This document shows positions 1-6,082 of a DNA stretch of 9,785 nt, piece after piece (position 1 is the stretch's first letter; every line of letters begins with the position of its first letter). Below the pieces are notes generated by a model, which worked only from the letters and a program-made list of their open reading frames with translations, made no database searches and was not told the origin of the DNA. The stretch lies in NCBI GenBank assembly GCA_030603495.1, contig JAUVXR010000051.1, positions 1 to 9,785 on the forward strand. The letters run 5' to 3'. Made by a program: the position numbers and the translations under genes. The DNA is from a bacterium (lineage in GTDB: Bacteria; Armatimonadota; Zipacnadia; Zipacnadales; Zipacnadaceae).

Positions 1-542
1 ACACCAGCTACGAACACGTCTATCTCCCCGCCCGTGTCCCGCCAGATCTCTTCGGCAGTAGTCTCCTGGTGGATGCGGGGATTAGCCGGGTTTTTGAACT
101 GCTGGAGCATAAAAGCGTCAGGAGTCTGCGTCACCAGCTCCTCGGCTTTGCGTACTGCCTCAGTCATTCCCCCCTCGGCAGAGGTGAGCACTGTCTCAGC
201 TCCATACGCCTCCAGCAGCCGCCGTCGCTCTATGCTCATAGTCTCGGGCATAGTCAGCACCAGAGAGTATCCGCGAGCTGCGGCTATCATCGCCAGGCCG
301 ATGCCTGTATTGCCACTGGTCGGCTCTACGATCGTTGTTTTCCCCGGCTCGATCAGACCCTCGCGCTCGGCGGCGTCTATCATTGCCAGACAGATCCGGT
401 CCTTGACACTGCCGCCCGGGTTGAAGGCCTCGAGCTTAGCCAGAACAGTCGCCTCGACGCCGCCAGTCACCGCCCGCAGACGAACAAGCGGCGTGTTTCC
501 GATCAGTCGGTCTATGCTTTCGGCAATTCTCGGCTGAGACAT
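1..542 (-). CDS. cysK: Cysteine synthase (O-acetylserine sulfhydrylase), N-terminal 180 codons
   Basis: PLP-dependent cytoplasmic enzyme that makes cysteine from O-acetylserine and sulfide. The visible part begins [20 protein letters not shown], the usual family opening. It contains the PLP-lysine motif NPGGSVKDR (Lys47) and the substrate loop TSGNTG at about residues 75-80. It breaks off inside DVFVAG, just before the glycine-rich phosphate loop, so roughly the last 120 residues of a normal protein of about 300 residues lie outside the window. The ATG at 542 is preceded by GAGAGGAG about 10 nt upstream. The gene follows a long leader with a consensus promoter and a structured element. The fold-type II PLP family also includes cystathionine beta-synthase and O-phosphoserine sulfhydrylase, but the opening motifs fit CysK/CysM best. 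Its product cysteine could supply the sulfur-transfer enzymes encoded upstream; that link is inference. Confidence 0.95.
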   Translation of the reverse strand, partial: MSQPRIAESIDRLIGNTPLVRLRAVTGGVEATVLAKLEAFNPGGSVKDRICLAMIDAAEREGLIEPGKTTIVEPTSGNTGIGLAMIAAARGYSLVLTMPETMSIERRRLLEAYGAETVLTSAEGGMTEAVRKAEELVTQTPDAFMLQQFKNPANPRIHQETTAEEIWRDTGGEIDVFVAG

Positions 543-584
543 GTATAGACAGCTCCTCTCGGCACAAACGTTGCTCCCCATGCC

Positions 585-590
585 ATTATA
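585..590 (-). promoter_or_regulatory. Possible proximal -10 box for cysK
   Basis: The minus strand reads TATAAT here, which would put a transcription start about 36 nt before the cysK ATG. No convincing -35 lies 16-18 nt upstream (the best is AATGAT) and there is no extended -10, so this would be a weak or activator-dependent second promoter at best. Confidence 0.3.
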
Positions 591-732
591 TGGTTCACGA
601 CCAGTCTATCATTATCCTCTGTCAGATGGAAATCAGCCTATTGCGAAAGTCACGGCAGCACGGGGAAAGACGCAGGGACACTGAGAAGAGATGTGAGGGG
701 GTCAAACAAGCCCAAACACGCCAACTTCAGGC

Positions 733-837
733 CTCGGTCTTATCCCGCCTGCCCTATGGGCCGCTGGGTACGTCCACGCCGAGCGTGGCGCACCAGCGGC
801 TAGTGCATAGCCATACAGCAACAGGATTGTGACCGAG
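733..837 (-). ncRNA. Structured leader RNA element upstream of cysK, family unknown
   Basis: Read on the minus strand, this folds into one long nested arm. The closing stem P1 is CTCGGTC (831-837) with GACCGAG (733-739), a perfect 7 bp. Next comes a small asymmetric internal loop (ACA/AA) and a second stem, ATCCTG/CGGGAT with one G-U pair. A TATGG/CCATA helix follows. The distal stem is GCCGCTGG (793-800) with CCAGCGGC (760-767), a perfect 8 bp, topped by CCACG-CTCGG-CGTGG (774-788). The apical loop CTCGG repeats the 5' strand of P1, so it could compete for the same CCGAG strand, giving a possible switch or pseudoknot. It lies about 40 nt downstream of the predicted start and about 190 nt before the cysK ATG. 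It matches no riboswitch that I recognise. A palindromic mobile repeat is an alternative. Confidence 0.5.
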
Positions 838-885
838 TATGGTTGATCATTGTTGCTCCACTATCTTTACCTTAAAGACACACTA

Positions 886-914
886 ATCATAGCACATCGC
901 ACGAATTATGTCAA
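886..914 (-). promoter_or_regulatory. Consensus sigma-70 promoter for the cysK leader
   Basis: The minus strand reads TTGACA (909-914), a 17-nt spacer, then TATGAT (886-891). This is a near-perfect promoter with a predicted start near 879. It precedes the structured leader element and points at cysK. Confidence 0.8.
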
Positions 915-920
915 GGCCGC

Positions 921-937
921 TTGCAGATTATCTGTAA
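921..937. promoter_or_regulatory. Palindrome upstream of the cysK -35 box, possible activator site
   Basis: TTGCAGATTATCTGTAA is an imperfect palindrome whose core CAGAT-T-ATCTG is exact. It is centred about 50 bp upstream of the predicted start, where a class I/II activator would bind. There is no independent evidence that it is bound. Confidence 0.3.
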
Positions 938-1010
938 CCAAAGGCAGTGCTGAGCTTAACGGGTTTGTGGAACCCTCTATGGAATGCGTCTCAGTGGCCT
1001 GCTGGCGCCG

Positions 1011-1832
1011 TCACGCAAGCACCGGGGCCGTGGTCGCGGTACGGGACTCTGTGAGTAAGCCTATGGCTACCTGGGCAGCCTTTCTACCTGATTCGAGCAT
1101 GCCGCCAAAGGTCGGTCCCATCCGAGGCAGCCCATAGGTGGTAGCTACAGCCATGCCGCAGACTATCACGCCCGGGTATGCCACGCCAGTCCTTGCGACC
1201 ACTTCGTCTTCGGAGCGGCCTACGTCCATGGCACCGTAACCGGGCAATTCCACCAGACCACGTTCCTCCAGTTTCCTCATCACACACGCGTCGTGGCCCG
1301 TAGCATCTATAACCAACTCCGCCTCAATGGCCACTGGATCCACACAGGTAATCTGGCGGGGCAACGCCTCCACCGGCGTCCAGTTAATCACCGCGCCGTT
1401 GACTCTGCCGGGCTGTTGGGTCACGACATCTTCAAACGATGTCATATTGACCACAAACACTCCGGCATCGCAGGCTGCGGCGATCAGCTTCGAGCAGGCG
1501 TGTGGTCCGTCGGCTGTGCATAGGCCCTCGGTTACCTCCTGGTATGGGATACCGAGGTCTTCCAGAATAAGATGCGCCGGCTTGCGAATCGTCACCTTAT
1601 TCATCAAGTAGCCGCCTATCCAAAAGCCGCCGCCCAGATAGTTATTGCGCTCGACTATAACAACTTTGCGGCCGGCATCAGCCAATTCCTTCCCGGCCAT
1701 CAGGCCGCTGGGCCCGGCGCCAACAATAATGACATCGCTCTCGACATAGTCATCGAACTGACGCGTGAACCCCTGGATAATGGCCCGCGTTACGTCCTTC
1801 TCGCGCACTGGGCTAAAGGTAATGCTGTCCAA
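1011..1832 (-). CDS. thi4: Thi4-family thiazole synthase (ADP-thiazole synthase) with cysteine at the sulfur-donor position
   Basis: Makes the thiazole half of thiamine from NAD and glycine, in the cytoplasm. The 273-residue protein opens with a typical Thi4 N-terminus (REKDVTRAI), then the dinucleotide-binding loop VGAGPSGL (37-44). Next come [13 protein letters not shown] (67-79), INWTPVE (149-155), IDATGHDA (175-182) and the C-terminal [17 protein letters not shown] (237-253). Cys163, in TCVDP, aligns with the position that is the sacrificial cysteine of yeast Thi4 (Cys205) and histidine in archaeal sulfide-using enzymes. Single-turnover chemistry is therefore possible. The start is TTG at 1832, preceded by a perfect AGGAGG (1843-1848) with a 10-nt gap; no in-frame ATG fits better. 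It has its own promoter at 1951-1979. No TPP riboswitch core is visible in its roughly 110-nt leader. Family assignment is firm; sulfur source is inferred. Confidence 0.92.
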   Translation of the reverse strand: MDSITFSPVREKDVTRAIIQGFTRQFDDYVESDVIIVGAGPSGLMAGKELADAGRKVVIVERNNYLGGGFWIGGYLMNKVTIRKPAHLILEDLGIPYQEVTEGLCTADGPHACSKLIAAACDAGVFVVNMTSFEDVVTQQPGRVNGAVINWTPVEALPRQITCVDPVAIEAELVIDATGHDACVMRKLEERGLVELPGYGAMDVGRSEDEVVARTGVAYPGVIVCGMAVATTYGLPRMGPTFGGMLESGRKAAQVAIGLLTESRTATTAPVLA

Positions 1833-1842
1833 GATATCTCTT

Positions 1843-1848
1843 CCTCCT
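1843..1848 (-). promoter_or_regulatory. Shine-Dalgarno AGGAGG for thi4
   Basis: A perfect AGGAGG on the minus strand, 10 nt before the TTG at 1830-1832. It decides the TTG start. Confidence 0.8.
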
Positions 1849-1950
1849 ATGTTCTGGTTCTGGTTGTGCCGACATGGTTCACCGGAAGTATGTTTACACT
1901 GGTGCTAGACCCACTGCTCCTTCGCTCTGTTCAGAGCCATTTGCAGATAA

Positions 1951-1979
1951 AGTATAACTGGCGAGTGCGGCTATGTCAA
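1951..1979 (-). promoter_or_regulatory. Consensus sigma-70 promoter for thi4
   Basis: The minus strand reads TTGACA (1974-1979), 17 nt, then TATACT (1951-1956), with a predicted start near 1944. The resulting leader of about 110 nt has a short hairpin (GCTCT-GAAC-AGAGC) and a tandem GTTCTG repeat (plus-strand sense) at 1851-1866, but no known riboswitch. Confidence 0.8.
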
Positions 1980-2210
1980 GGGCCCACGAAAATGAACCAA
2001 AAGTCGGTAGGTCAAGAGGAGACAGATAAGGCTACGTCAGGACGTTCACGAATATTGGCGAGGAGTTAGGCGAGGGATTGGCGCAGGCCATGGAGACTCA
2101 CTTTGTCCCTGGTGTACCGCCTGAGTCAGACACTTCACTGCTTCAGCTTGGCTGCGCCACAGGAGCTGCACGAGAGCCCGGACCGGGGTGATAGCAAGCT
2201 CGCACGCCAG

Positions 2211-2969
2211 TCAACTCTCGGTCAGTCCAATAATACCACCATCGTAGCGTTCGGTGGTCTGCTTGCCAGGCGGCACGATCAGAAAGTCCTGCTCAGGCCA
2301 TGGACCGCCCAACAATGCCCGCAGCAGCCGGTCGCTGCCCGCTATCTCTACGTACTGCCAGCCGCGCAACTCTGCCATTTCACAAGTGAAGCGCCGGTAG
2401 GCGGGGATATCCCCGACACCCTCGTTGATGAATGCGGCGCGGTCGTAGTGCTGCTCCCAGGTCGACTCGACCTCCATGAGATACCGCGCGTTATCCTCCC
2501 CGTACTTCTGCACGTACTCTTCGAAGCGCGCCCGGTGGGCCGCCTCCTGCCGCGAGCGCATCATACTCTCTTCCTCTTCCTGGTAGCTCTCCTTGTCTTC
2601 GATCCACCCGCAAGTATAGTAGTACGTCCCGGGATGCTGGGTGAATTCTTCCTGATACCGCTCCCTGGAGCCTAAGAAAAAGGTGATGCAGTCGTGCGCA
2701 CGGGGTATGATCAGCGGGACGTCGCGCGCAACAATCCCTGCCAGCCCGTTGCTGCATATTCCGTAGGCCAGCAGAATGTAGTCGAAACCCGCCTCGGTCG
2801 CGTCTATTGCCCTTTGGACCTCTTCGTGAAGTTTTTCGGGTTTCTCATGCAGGCCGACCTCAAGAGTCTGCACTTCGACTTCATGTTCTGCGCGAGGCCC
2901 GCCAGCCTCGGCCAGGAGCGCCTCGACCTCCATCCTGACAACTTCACAAGCTATGACCTTAAGTCGCAT
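2211..2969 (-). CDS. DUF1638 family protein, last gene of the sulfur-transfer operon
   Basis: A 252-residue protein of a family of unknown function, found mainly in methanogens and strict anaerobes. Visible family hallmarks are ACEV near the N-terminus (Cys8), LLAYGICSNG (66-75, Cys72), PRAHDCITFFLGS (89-101, Cys94) and YYTCGW (117-122, Cys120). The middle (about 125-175) is highly charged and probably helical. No signal peptide or membrane segment is seen, so it should be cytoplasmic. Conserved cysteines next to His/Asp suggest metal or thiol chemistry, but the reaction is not known. I chose the ATG at 2969 because the protein then begins MRLKVIACEV, the usual family start. That start overlaps the end of larE by 11 nt, which implies translational coupling. 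AAGG lies about 9 nt upstream. An in-frame start at 3002 would add 11 unlikely residues. Confidence 0.85.
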   Translation of the reverse strand: MRLKVIACEVVRMEVEALLAEAGGPRAEHEVEVQTLEVGLHEKPEKLHEEVQRAIDATEAGFDYILLAYGICSNGLAGIVARDVPLIIPRAHDCITFFLGSRERYQEEFTQHPGTYYYTCGWIEDKESYQEEEESMMRSRQEAAHRARFEEYVQKYGEDNARYLMEVESTWEQHYDRAAFINEGVGDIPAYRRFTCEMAELRGWQYVEIAGSDRLLRALLGGPWPEQDFLIVPPGKQTTERYDGGIIGLTES

Positions 2970-3816
2970 GTCTGGGGCCTTGACTCTGGGCCTGTTCGGC
3001 AACAGTGTTGGACAACACCTCGTTCATACTCCCTGAGCGGTACCCGTGCAGGTCAACTGTGACGTAGGTAAATCCTGCTGCCCGCAGCTTATCCACTATC
3101 TGAGTGCGCTGAGGTTCCTGGAGCAGGTGGGACAGCTCCTCGGCCGGGAGCTCGATTCGGGCAACCTGTCCATGGTGACGCACGCGAAATTGCCGGAAGC
3201 CCATCTGTCGCAAGGCCTGTTCGGCCACCGCCACCTGCTGGAGTTTGGACGCGGTAATACGGTCGCCATAGGGAAACCGTGAGGCCAGACAGGCCATGGC
3301 CGGTTTGTCCCAGGTCTCCAGGCCCCATTCCTCGGATATAGCCCGGATGTCGTCCTTGGTTAGGCCAGCTTCTATTAACGGTGCTCGCACACTCAGCTCG
3401 TCGGCAGCCCGAAATCCGGGGCGATGGTCAGAAAGGTCGTCCATCTGGGCAGCATGGACTACCCACGCCAGCCCCTCCTGTTGTGCAATCTGCTGCAGTT
3501 TGCCGAACAGCTCCTTCTTGCAGTAGTAGCATCGGTCGGGCGGGTTGTCGGCAAAGTTAGGGGCGGTAAGTTCGTCGCTTTGAAATATAATATGGCGTAC
3601 CCCGAGCTGCTTTGCTATGGTGCGAGCCTGCTCCAGCTCTTCCTCAGGATATAGTTCTGACTGAGCTGTGGCGGCTACCGCCTTCCCACCCACGGCCTCA
3701 ACCGCAGCGGCCAGCAGAAAACTACTATCCACTCCTCCCGAAAAGGCCACCAGCACGCTGCCCATTTCCTTGAGGGCCTTGCTCAATTTCCCCACCTTTG
3801 CGTTCCTGTCGTTCAC
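2959..3816 (-). CDS. larE: LarE-type ATP-dependent sacrificial sulfur transferase
   Basis: PP-loop enzyme that adenylates a substrate and then inserts sulfur. In the lactate racemase pathway LarE thiolates the LarB-made pyridinium precursor of the nickel-pincer cofactor, giving up its own cysteine sulfur. The 285-residue protein has the PP-loop FSGGVDSS (25-32), the RCYYCK motif (95-100) and KPAMACLASRFPYG (171-184). Cys176 has the same number and motif as the sacrificial cysteine of Lactobacillus plantarum LarE. Some other LarE proteins instead hold a [4Fe-4S] cluster for catalytic sulfur transfer; the sequence alone does not settle which applies. The GTG start at 3816 overlaps the upstream TGA (GTGA), with GAAAGG just before it. 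No larA, larB or larC is in the window, so the acceptor may not be the lactate racemase cofactor. Other PP-loop sulfurtransferases are less likely given the motif set. Confidence 0.88.
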   Translation of the reverse strand: MNDRNAKVGKLSKALKEMGSVLVAFSGGVDSSFLLAAAVEAVGGKAVAATAQSELYPEEELEQARTIAKQLGVRHIIFQSDELTAPNFADNPPDRCYYCKKELFGKLQQIAQQEGLAWVVHAAQMDDLSDHRPGFRAADELSVRAPLIEAGLTKDDIRAISEEWGLETWDKPAMACLASRFPYGDRITASKLQQVAVAEQALRQMGFRQFRVRHHGQVARIELPAEELSHLLQEPQRTQIVDKLRAAGFTYVTVDLHGYRSGSMNEVLSNTVAEQAQSQGPRHAT

Positions 3817-4484
3817 AGACTACCTTTCCTCTCAGGTGCTTCGACTTGTGCCACCACGGCAGATAGATGTGCTGGCTTGCAACTGCCGATACCTCTACAG
3901 TCAGTACCAGGCTCGTCGCACGGATCCTTCACGGGGCATAGGGGGTCCGACTCATTGAGAATGGATATATTTCGGCAACCATGCTTGCGCAAAAGCTCGA
4001 CACACTTCGCCGCATCGGAGGCTGCCATTGTGGACGTCTGCGCACCTGCAGACTGGCAACCAGTAAGAGGAGGTTGCAGTGCTGCCACTAGGCCTCCGGG
4101 CCGGACACAGCGAACCAGGCTCTGGACGACGGCATCCAGCATTCGAGTAGTGGGAACAAGGCCCAGGACAGCTATGTCAAAGGTCCCATCCGCGGCGGCA
4201 ATCTCACCGTTGTCTGTGATGGGCACGTGTACAGCATGAAAACCTGCCTGGGTCGGTGAGACTATTAACTGCCTTAGCTGCTCCCAGGACCAACAGCAGG
4301 GATCATAGAAACGGCGGCTACGCTCAGGGTCTGCTGCCACCAGCCCGCAAATTGACTGCGATGCGGCTAAATCAGCGGCGCCACAACACAACCCGCATCC
4401 GCCAGGGCAACTCCATTGAGTGGCACACGCCGGTCCTGATCGGGCCCTGCCAACAGCACCGGGGCATGTCTCTTTCAATTCCAC
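3813..4484 (-). CDS. Very cysteine-rich protein with a divergent class I methyltransferase-like core
   Basis: I do not recognise a named family. The 223-residue product has 17 cysteines (about 8%). They include CPGGCGLCC (26-34), CC at 63-64, and a C-terminal cluster with Cys183, 189, 196 and 202. The spacing resembles a class I SAM methyltransferase: GLCCGAADLA (31-40) in place of the glycine-rich motif I, GLVAADPERS (47-56) as the acidic strand, ADGTFDIAVLGL (98-109) as motif IV, and CVRPGGLVAAL (126-136) as the post-IV motif. The motif I glycines are partly replaced by cysteine, so SAM binding is uncertain; a metal, Fe-S or sulfur-carrying role is possible. The proposed GTG start at 4484 overlaps the mnmA stop by 10 nt, with only GGGAG/GAGAA upstream, and a TTG at 4478 is an alternative. 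Its TGA overlaps the larE start. Its position between two sulfur-transfer genes suggests a shared pathway. Confidence 0.7.
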   Translation of the reverse strand: MELKETCPGAVGRARSGPACATQWSCPGGCGLCCGAADLAASQSICGLVAADPERSRRFYDPCCWSWEQLRQLIVSPTQAGFHAVHVPITDNGEIAAADGTFDIAVLGLVPTTRMLDAVVQSLVRCVRPGGLVAALQPPLTGCQSAGAQTSTMAASDAAKCVELLRKHGCRNISILNESDPLCPVKDPCDEPGTDCRGIGSCKPAHLSAVVAQVEAPERKGSL

Positions 4485-5554
4485 GCTTTCTCGATCACTC
4501 CCCCGGCCACCACCACATCACCCTGATAGAGGACCAGGGACTGGCCAGGCGTCAAGGTGTTCGAGTTGTTCGGCAAATGCACGCGCGCAGTGCTATCGGA
4601 TATCATTGTCAGCGACCCAGACGTGGGCGCTGACCGATAACGGACTTCGGCCTCGCCTTCCACGGACTGGCCGGTGCGCGGCGCAGCCAAACCAACCCAA
4701 TTGACATCTCTGAGCACACACCAATGGCGCGGCAGCTCTTCCCTGGGTCCTACTGTCACTGTGTTGTTTCCTGGATCCAAGTCGATCACGTAAAGTGCCT
4801 GTAGAGAGTTTACCCCCAGACCACAGCGTTGCCCCACTGTGTAGTTGTGCAAACCATCGTGATGACCGATTGTCCGGCCCGTCTGATCATATATTAGTCC
4901 GGGGCTCGGCTCAATGCGCTCGATGAGAAAGTCTCGATAGTTGCCATCGGGAACAAAGCACAAGTCCTGGCTTTCGGGGGTTTCCGCAGCTGGCAGACTA
5001 TGTTGGTGAGCGAGTTTCCGGACCTCCTTCTTGGTAAGCCTCCCCAAAGGGAACAGTGCATGAGAAAGCTGGTCCTGGGTTAGACCATACAACGCATAGG
5101 ACTGGTCTTTAGTGCCGTCAGCCCCCCGCAACAGGGACACTCGGCCATTGCTGTGCTGACAGACTGCATAGTGTCCGGTGGCTACATACTCAACTCCGCA
5201 CGCTGTCATTAGTAGCCGGAGTAGAGCGCCGAATTTCACCTTTTCATTGCATCGCAGGCACGGATTAGGGGTTCTGCCGTTGGCATAGGCCTCACGGAAA
5301 TCCCGGACAACATCCTGCTCAAACTCCCTTACAAAGTTAAGGGTATAGTGGGGAATGCCCAGGTGGTGGCAAGTAGTCCGAGCCCGGTATATTGCCTCGC
5401 GTGAACAGCACCCTGTCTGCGGATACTCTCGGGCACAACCCGCCTCGATCAACTTCATTGTCACACCGATGACCTGATGGCCCTCTTGAGTTAGCAGCCA
5501 GGCAGCTACTGAAGAGTCAACTCCGCCACTCATTGCCACGGCTATGCGATTCAT
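4475..5554 (-). CDS. mnmA: tRNA-specific 2-thiouridylase MnmA
   Basis: Adds sulfur to U34 of the tRNAs for Lys, Glu and Gln in the cytoplasm, after ATP activation of the uridine. The 359-residue protein starts MNRIAVAMSGGVDSSVAAWL, with the PP-loop at 9-15. It carries NPCLRCNEKVKFG (97-109), ATGHYA (125-130), KDQSYALYGL (149-158), the catalytic SQDLCF (195-200), GQRCGLG (241-247) and the C-terminal barrel with AEVRYRSAP (302-310). Cys99, Cys102 and Cys199 are all present. This CXXC-plus-Cys arrangement is compatible with [4Fe-4S] cluster-dependent thiolation as well as the persulfide route. Length is normal. I chose the ATG at 5554, with AAGGGAAG just upstream; it begins 8 nt after the regulator's stop. 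Longer in-frame starts run into the regulator gene. An additional GCAREYPQTGCCS segment (39-51) makes the N-domain unusually cysteine-rich. Confidence 0.95.
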   Translation of the reverse strand: MNRIAVAMSGGVDSSVAAWLLTQEGHQVIGVTMKLIEAGCAREYPQTGCCSREAIYRARTTCHHLGIPHYTLNFVREFEQDVVRDFREAYANGRTPNPCLRCNEKVKFGALLRLLMTACGVEYVATGHYAVCQHSNGRVSLLRGADGTKDQSYALYGLTQDQLSHALFPLGRLTKKEVRKLAHQHSLPAAETPESQDLCFVPDGNYRDFLIERIEPSPGLIYDQTGRTIGHHDGLHNYTVGQRCGLGVNSLQALYVIDLDPGNNTVTVGPREELPRHWCVLRDVNWVGLAAPRTGQSVEGEAEVRYRSAPTSGSLTMISDSTARVHLPNNSNTLTPGQSLVLYQGDVVVAGGVIEKAWN

Positions 5555-5562
5555 AACTTCCC

Positions 5563-5988
5563 TTATTGCGTATCCCTCTCGGTGGCAATGCGATAGATCT
5601 GACAAGTAGAGCAGTTGGGAAACCGGCCCTGTTGCTTGGCAACCTCCCAACATTGCTTGCCGGGTGACTCAGTAACGGGGCAATCTGTCCGGAGGTTTTC
5701 CGGACAATTCTTCAATTGCCAGCACGCGGGCAGTGATATAAGACGGCCGATCTCGTCTATATCATAGCCTTCTTCATTTATGAATTCGCGAATGCGGGCG
5801 AGCCAGCAAACATCGTTGAAACTGTACAGGCGCTGATTGTTCTTGCGTTTGGGTCGAACCAGTCCCCTCTCCTCGTAGATTCTCACCATTCTTACACACA
5901 CGCCTAGCAGCTCGGCCACAGCCCCAATGCGCATCACTGGTTTGTCCATGTCAGGCGCATATTGATTTGCTACAGCACACAGTGTCAT
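5563..5988 (-). CDS. MerR-family regulator with C-terminal two-CW cysteine domain
   Basis: A 141-residue DNA-binding regulator, probably controlling its own operon. A MerR helix-turn-helix runs from MRIGAVAELLGVCVRMVRIYEERGLV (about 19-44), followed by the wing segment RPKRKNNQRLYSFNDV (45-60), then a helix (REFINEEGYDIDEIGRLI, 67-84). The C-terminal 55 residues hold CWQLKNC (89-95), DCP (102-104), CWEV (113-116) and CSTCQIY (126-132). This pattern of two Cys-Trp pairs with further cysteines resembles the so-called two-CW domain and could bind metal or an Fe-S cluster or sense redox state. The ligand is unknown. The ATG at 5988 is chosen because GGAGGT (5995-6000) sits 6 nt upstream; a longer frame from 6042 runs through this site. 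mnmA starts 8 nt after the stop. Transcribed divergently from the marR-arsM operon. Confidence 0.85.
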   Translation of the reverse strand: MTLCAVANQYAPDMDKPVMRIGAVAELLGVCVRMVRIYEERGLVRPKRKNNQRLYSFNDVCWLARIREFINEEGYDIDEIGRLISLPACWQLKNCPENLRTDCPVTESPGKQCWEVAKQQGRFPNCSTCQIYRIATERDTQ

Positions 5989-5994
5989 GATACT

Positions 5995-6000
5995 ACCTCC
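5995..6000 (-). promoter_or_regulatory. Shine-Dalgarno GGAGGT deciding the MerR start
   Basis: GGAGGT on the minus strand, 6 nt before the ATG at 5986-5988. It rules in this start over the in-frame ATGs at 6042 and 5949. Confidence 0.8.
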
Positions 6001-6049
6001 CGCGAAACAGCAGTGCCACACCGAAGCGATTCCCGACTTCAAACGCTAG

Positions 6050-6075
6050 ACTGGCCGACATCAGTGCGGGCCAGT
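6050..6075. promoter_or_regulatory. Inverted repeat at the start of the merR-mnmA transcript
   Basis: ACTGGCC (6050-6056) and GGCCAGT (6069-6075) are perfect 7-bp arms separated by 12 nt. They lie at about the predicted +1 of the minus-strand promoter. They could be an operator or a 5' hairpin in the mRNA; the sequence cannot tell which. Confidence 0.4.
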
Positions 6076-6082
6076 TATATAT

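Larger units (their letters stand above)
543..1010 (-). other. Long non-coding interval between thi4 and cysK
   Basis: About 470 nt with no credible gene. Read on the minus strand it holds, in order: a small hairpin at 961-975 (GGGTT/AACCC arms) that might mark the end of the thi4 transcript but lacks a T-run; a palindromic element at 921-937; a consensus promoter at 886-914; a structured element at 733-837; an unstructured pyrimidine-rich stretch around 670-720; and a possible second -10 at 585-590. The distal promoter would give cysK a leader of roughly 335 nt, long enough for riboswitch-type or attenuation control. I found no T-box signature (TGGNACC) and no SAM, TPP or cobalamin riboswitch core. 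Confidence 0.6.
1833..2210 (-). other. Interval between the DUF1638 gene and thi4
   Basis: This 378-nt gap holds the thi4 promoter and leader in its left half. The right half (2092-2210) is the 3' flank of the DUF1638 operon. The minus strand there contains a GACTCA/TGAGTC inverted repeat (about 2093-2126) and a GC-rich CCGGTCCGG stretch, but no stem followed by a T-run. A factor-independent terminator is therefore not evident. No coding region is credible on either strand. Confidence 0.5.

Noticed and set aside
34-548. Two plus-strand open frames of 159-167 codons
   Set aside because: They lie opposite the clear cysteine synthase frame and encode Ser/Arg-rich, motif-free sequence; antisense shadows.
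590-832. Plus-strand 80-codon open frame in the cysK leader
   Set aside because: No ribosome site and no protein-like pattern, and it runs through the strongly structured element; not coding.
543-886. Cysteine T-box or other known riboswitch in the cysK leader
   Set aside because: No TGGNACC T-box sequence, no antiterminator/terminator pair with a T-run, and no SAM, TPP or cobalamin core could be found by eye.
961-975. Hairpin as a terminator for thi4
   Set aside because: Only a 5-bp stem and no T-run in either direction; mentioned in the interval entry but not called.
1833-1944. TPP riboswitch before thi4
   Set aside because: The leader lacks CTGAGA and the other TPP core elements; only a small hairpin and a short tandem repeat are visible.
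1941-1957. Shared operator between thi4 and cysK promoters (TTGCAGAT match)
   Set aside because: 13 of 17 identity, but comparing two intervals of about 400 nt on both strands yields several such matches by chance, and the positions relative to the promoters differ.
2103-2675. Plus-strand 190-codon open frame
   Set aside because: Opposite the DUF1638 gene, which has recognisable family motifs; no ribosome site or family features of its own.
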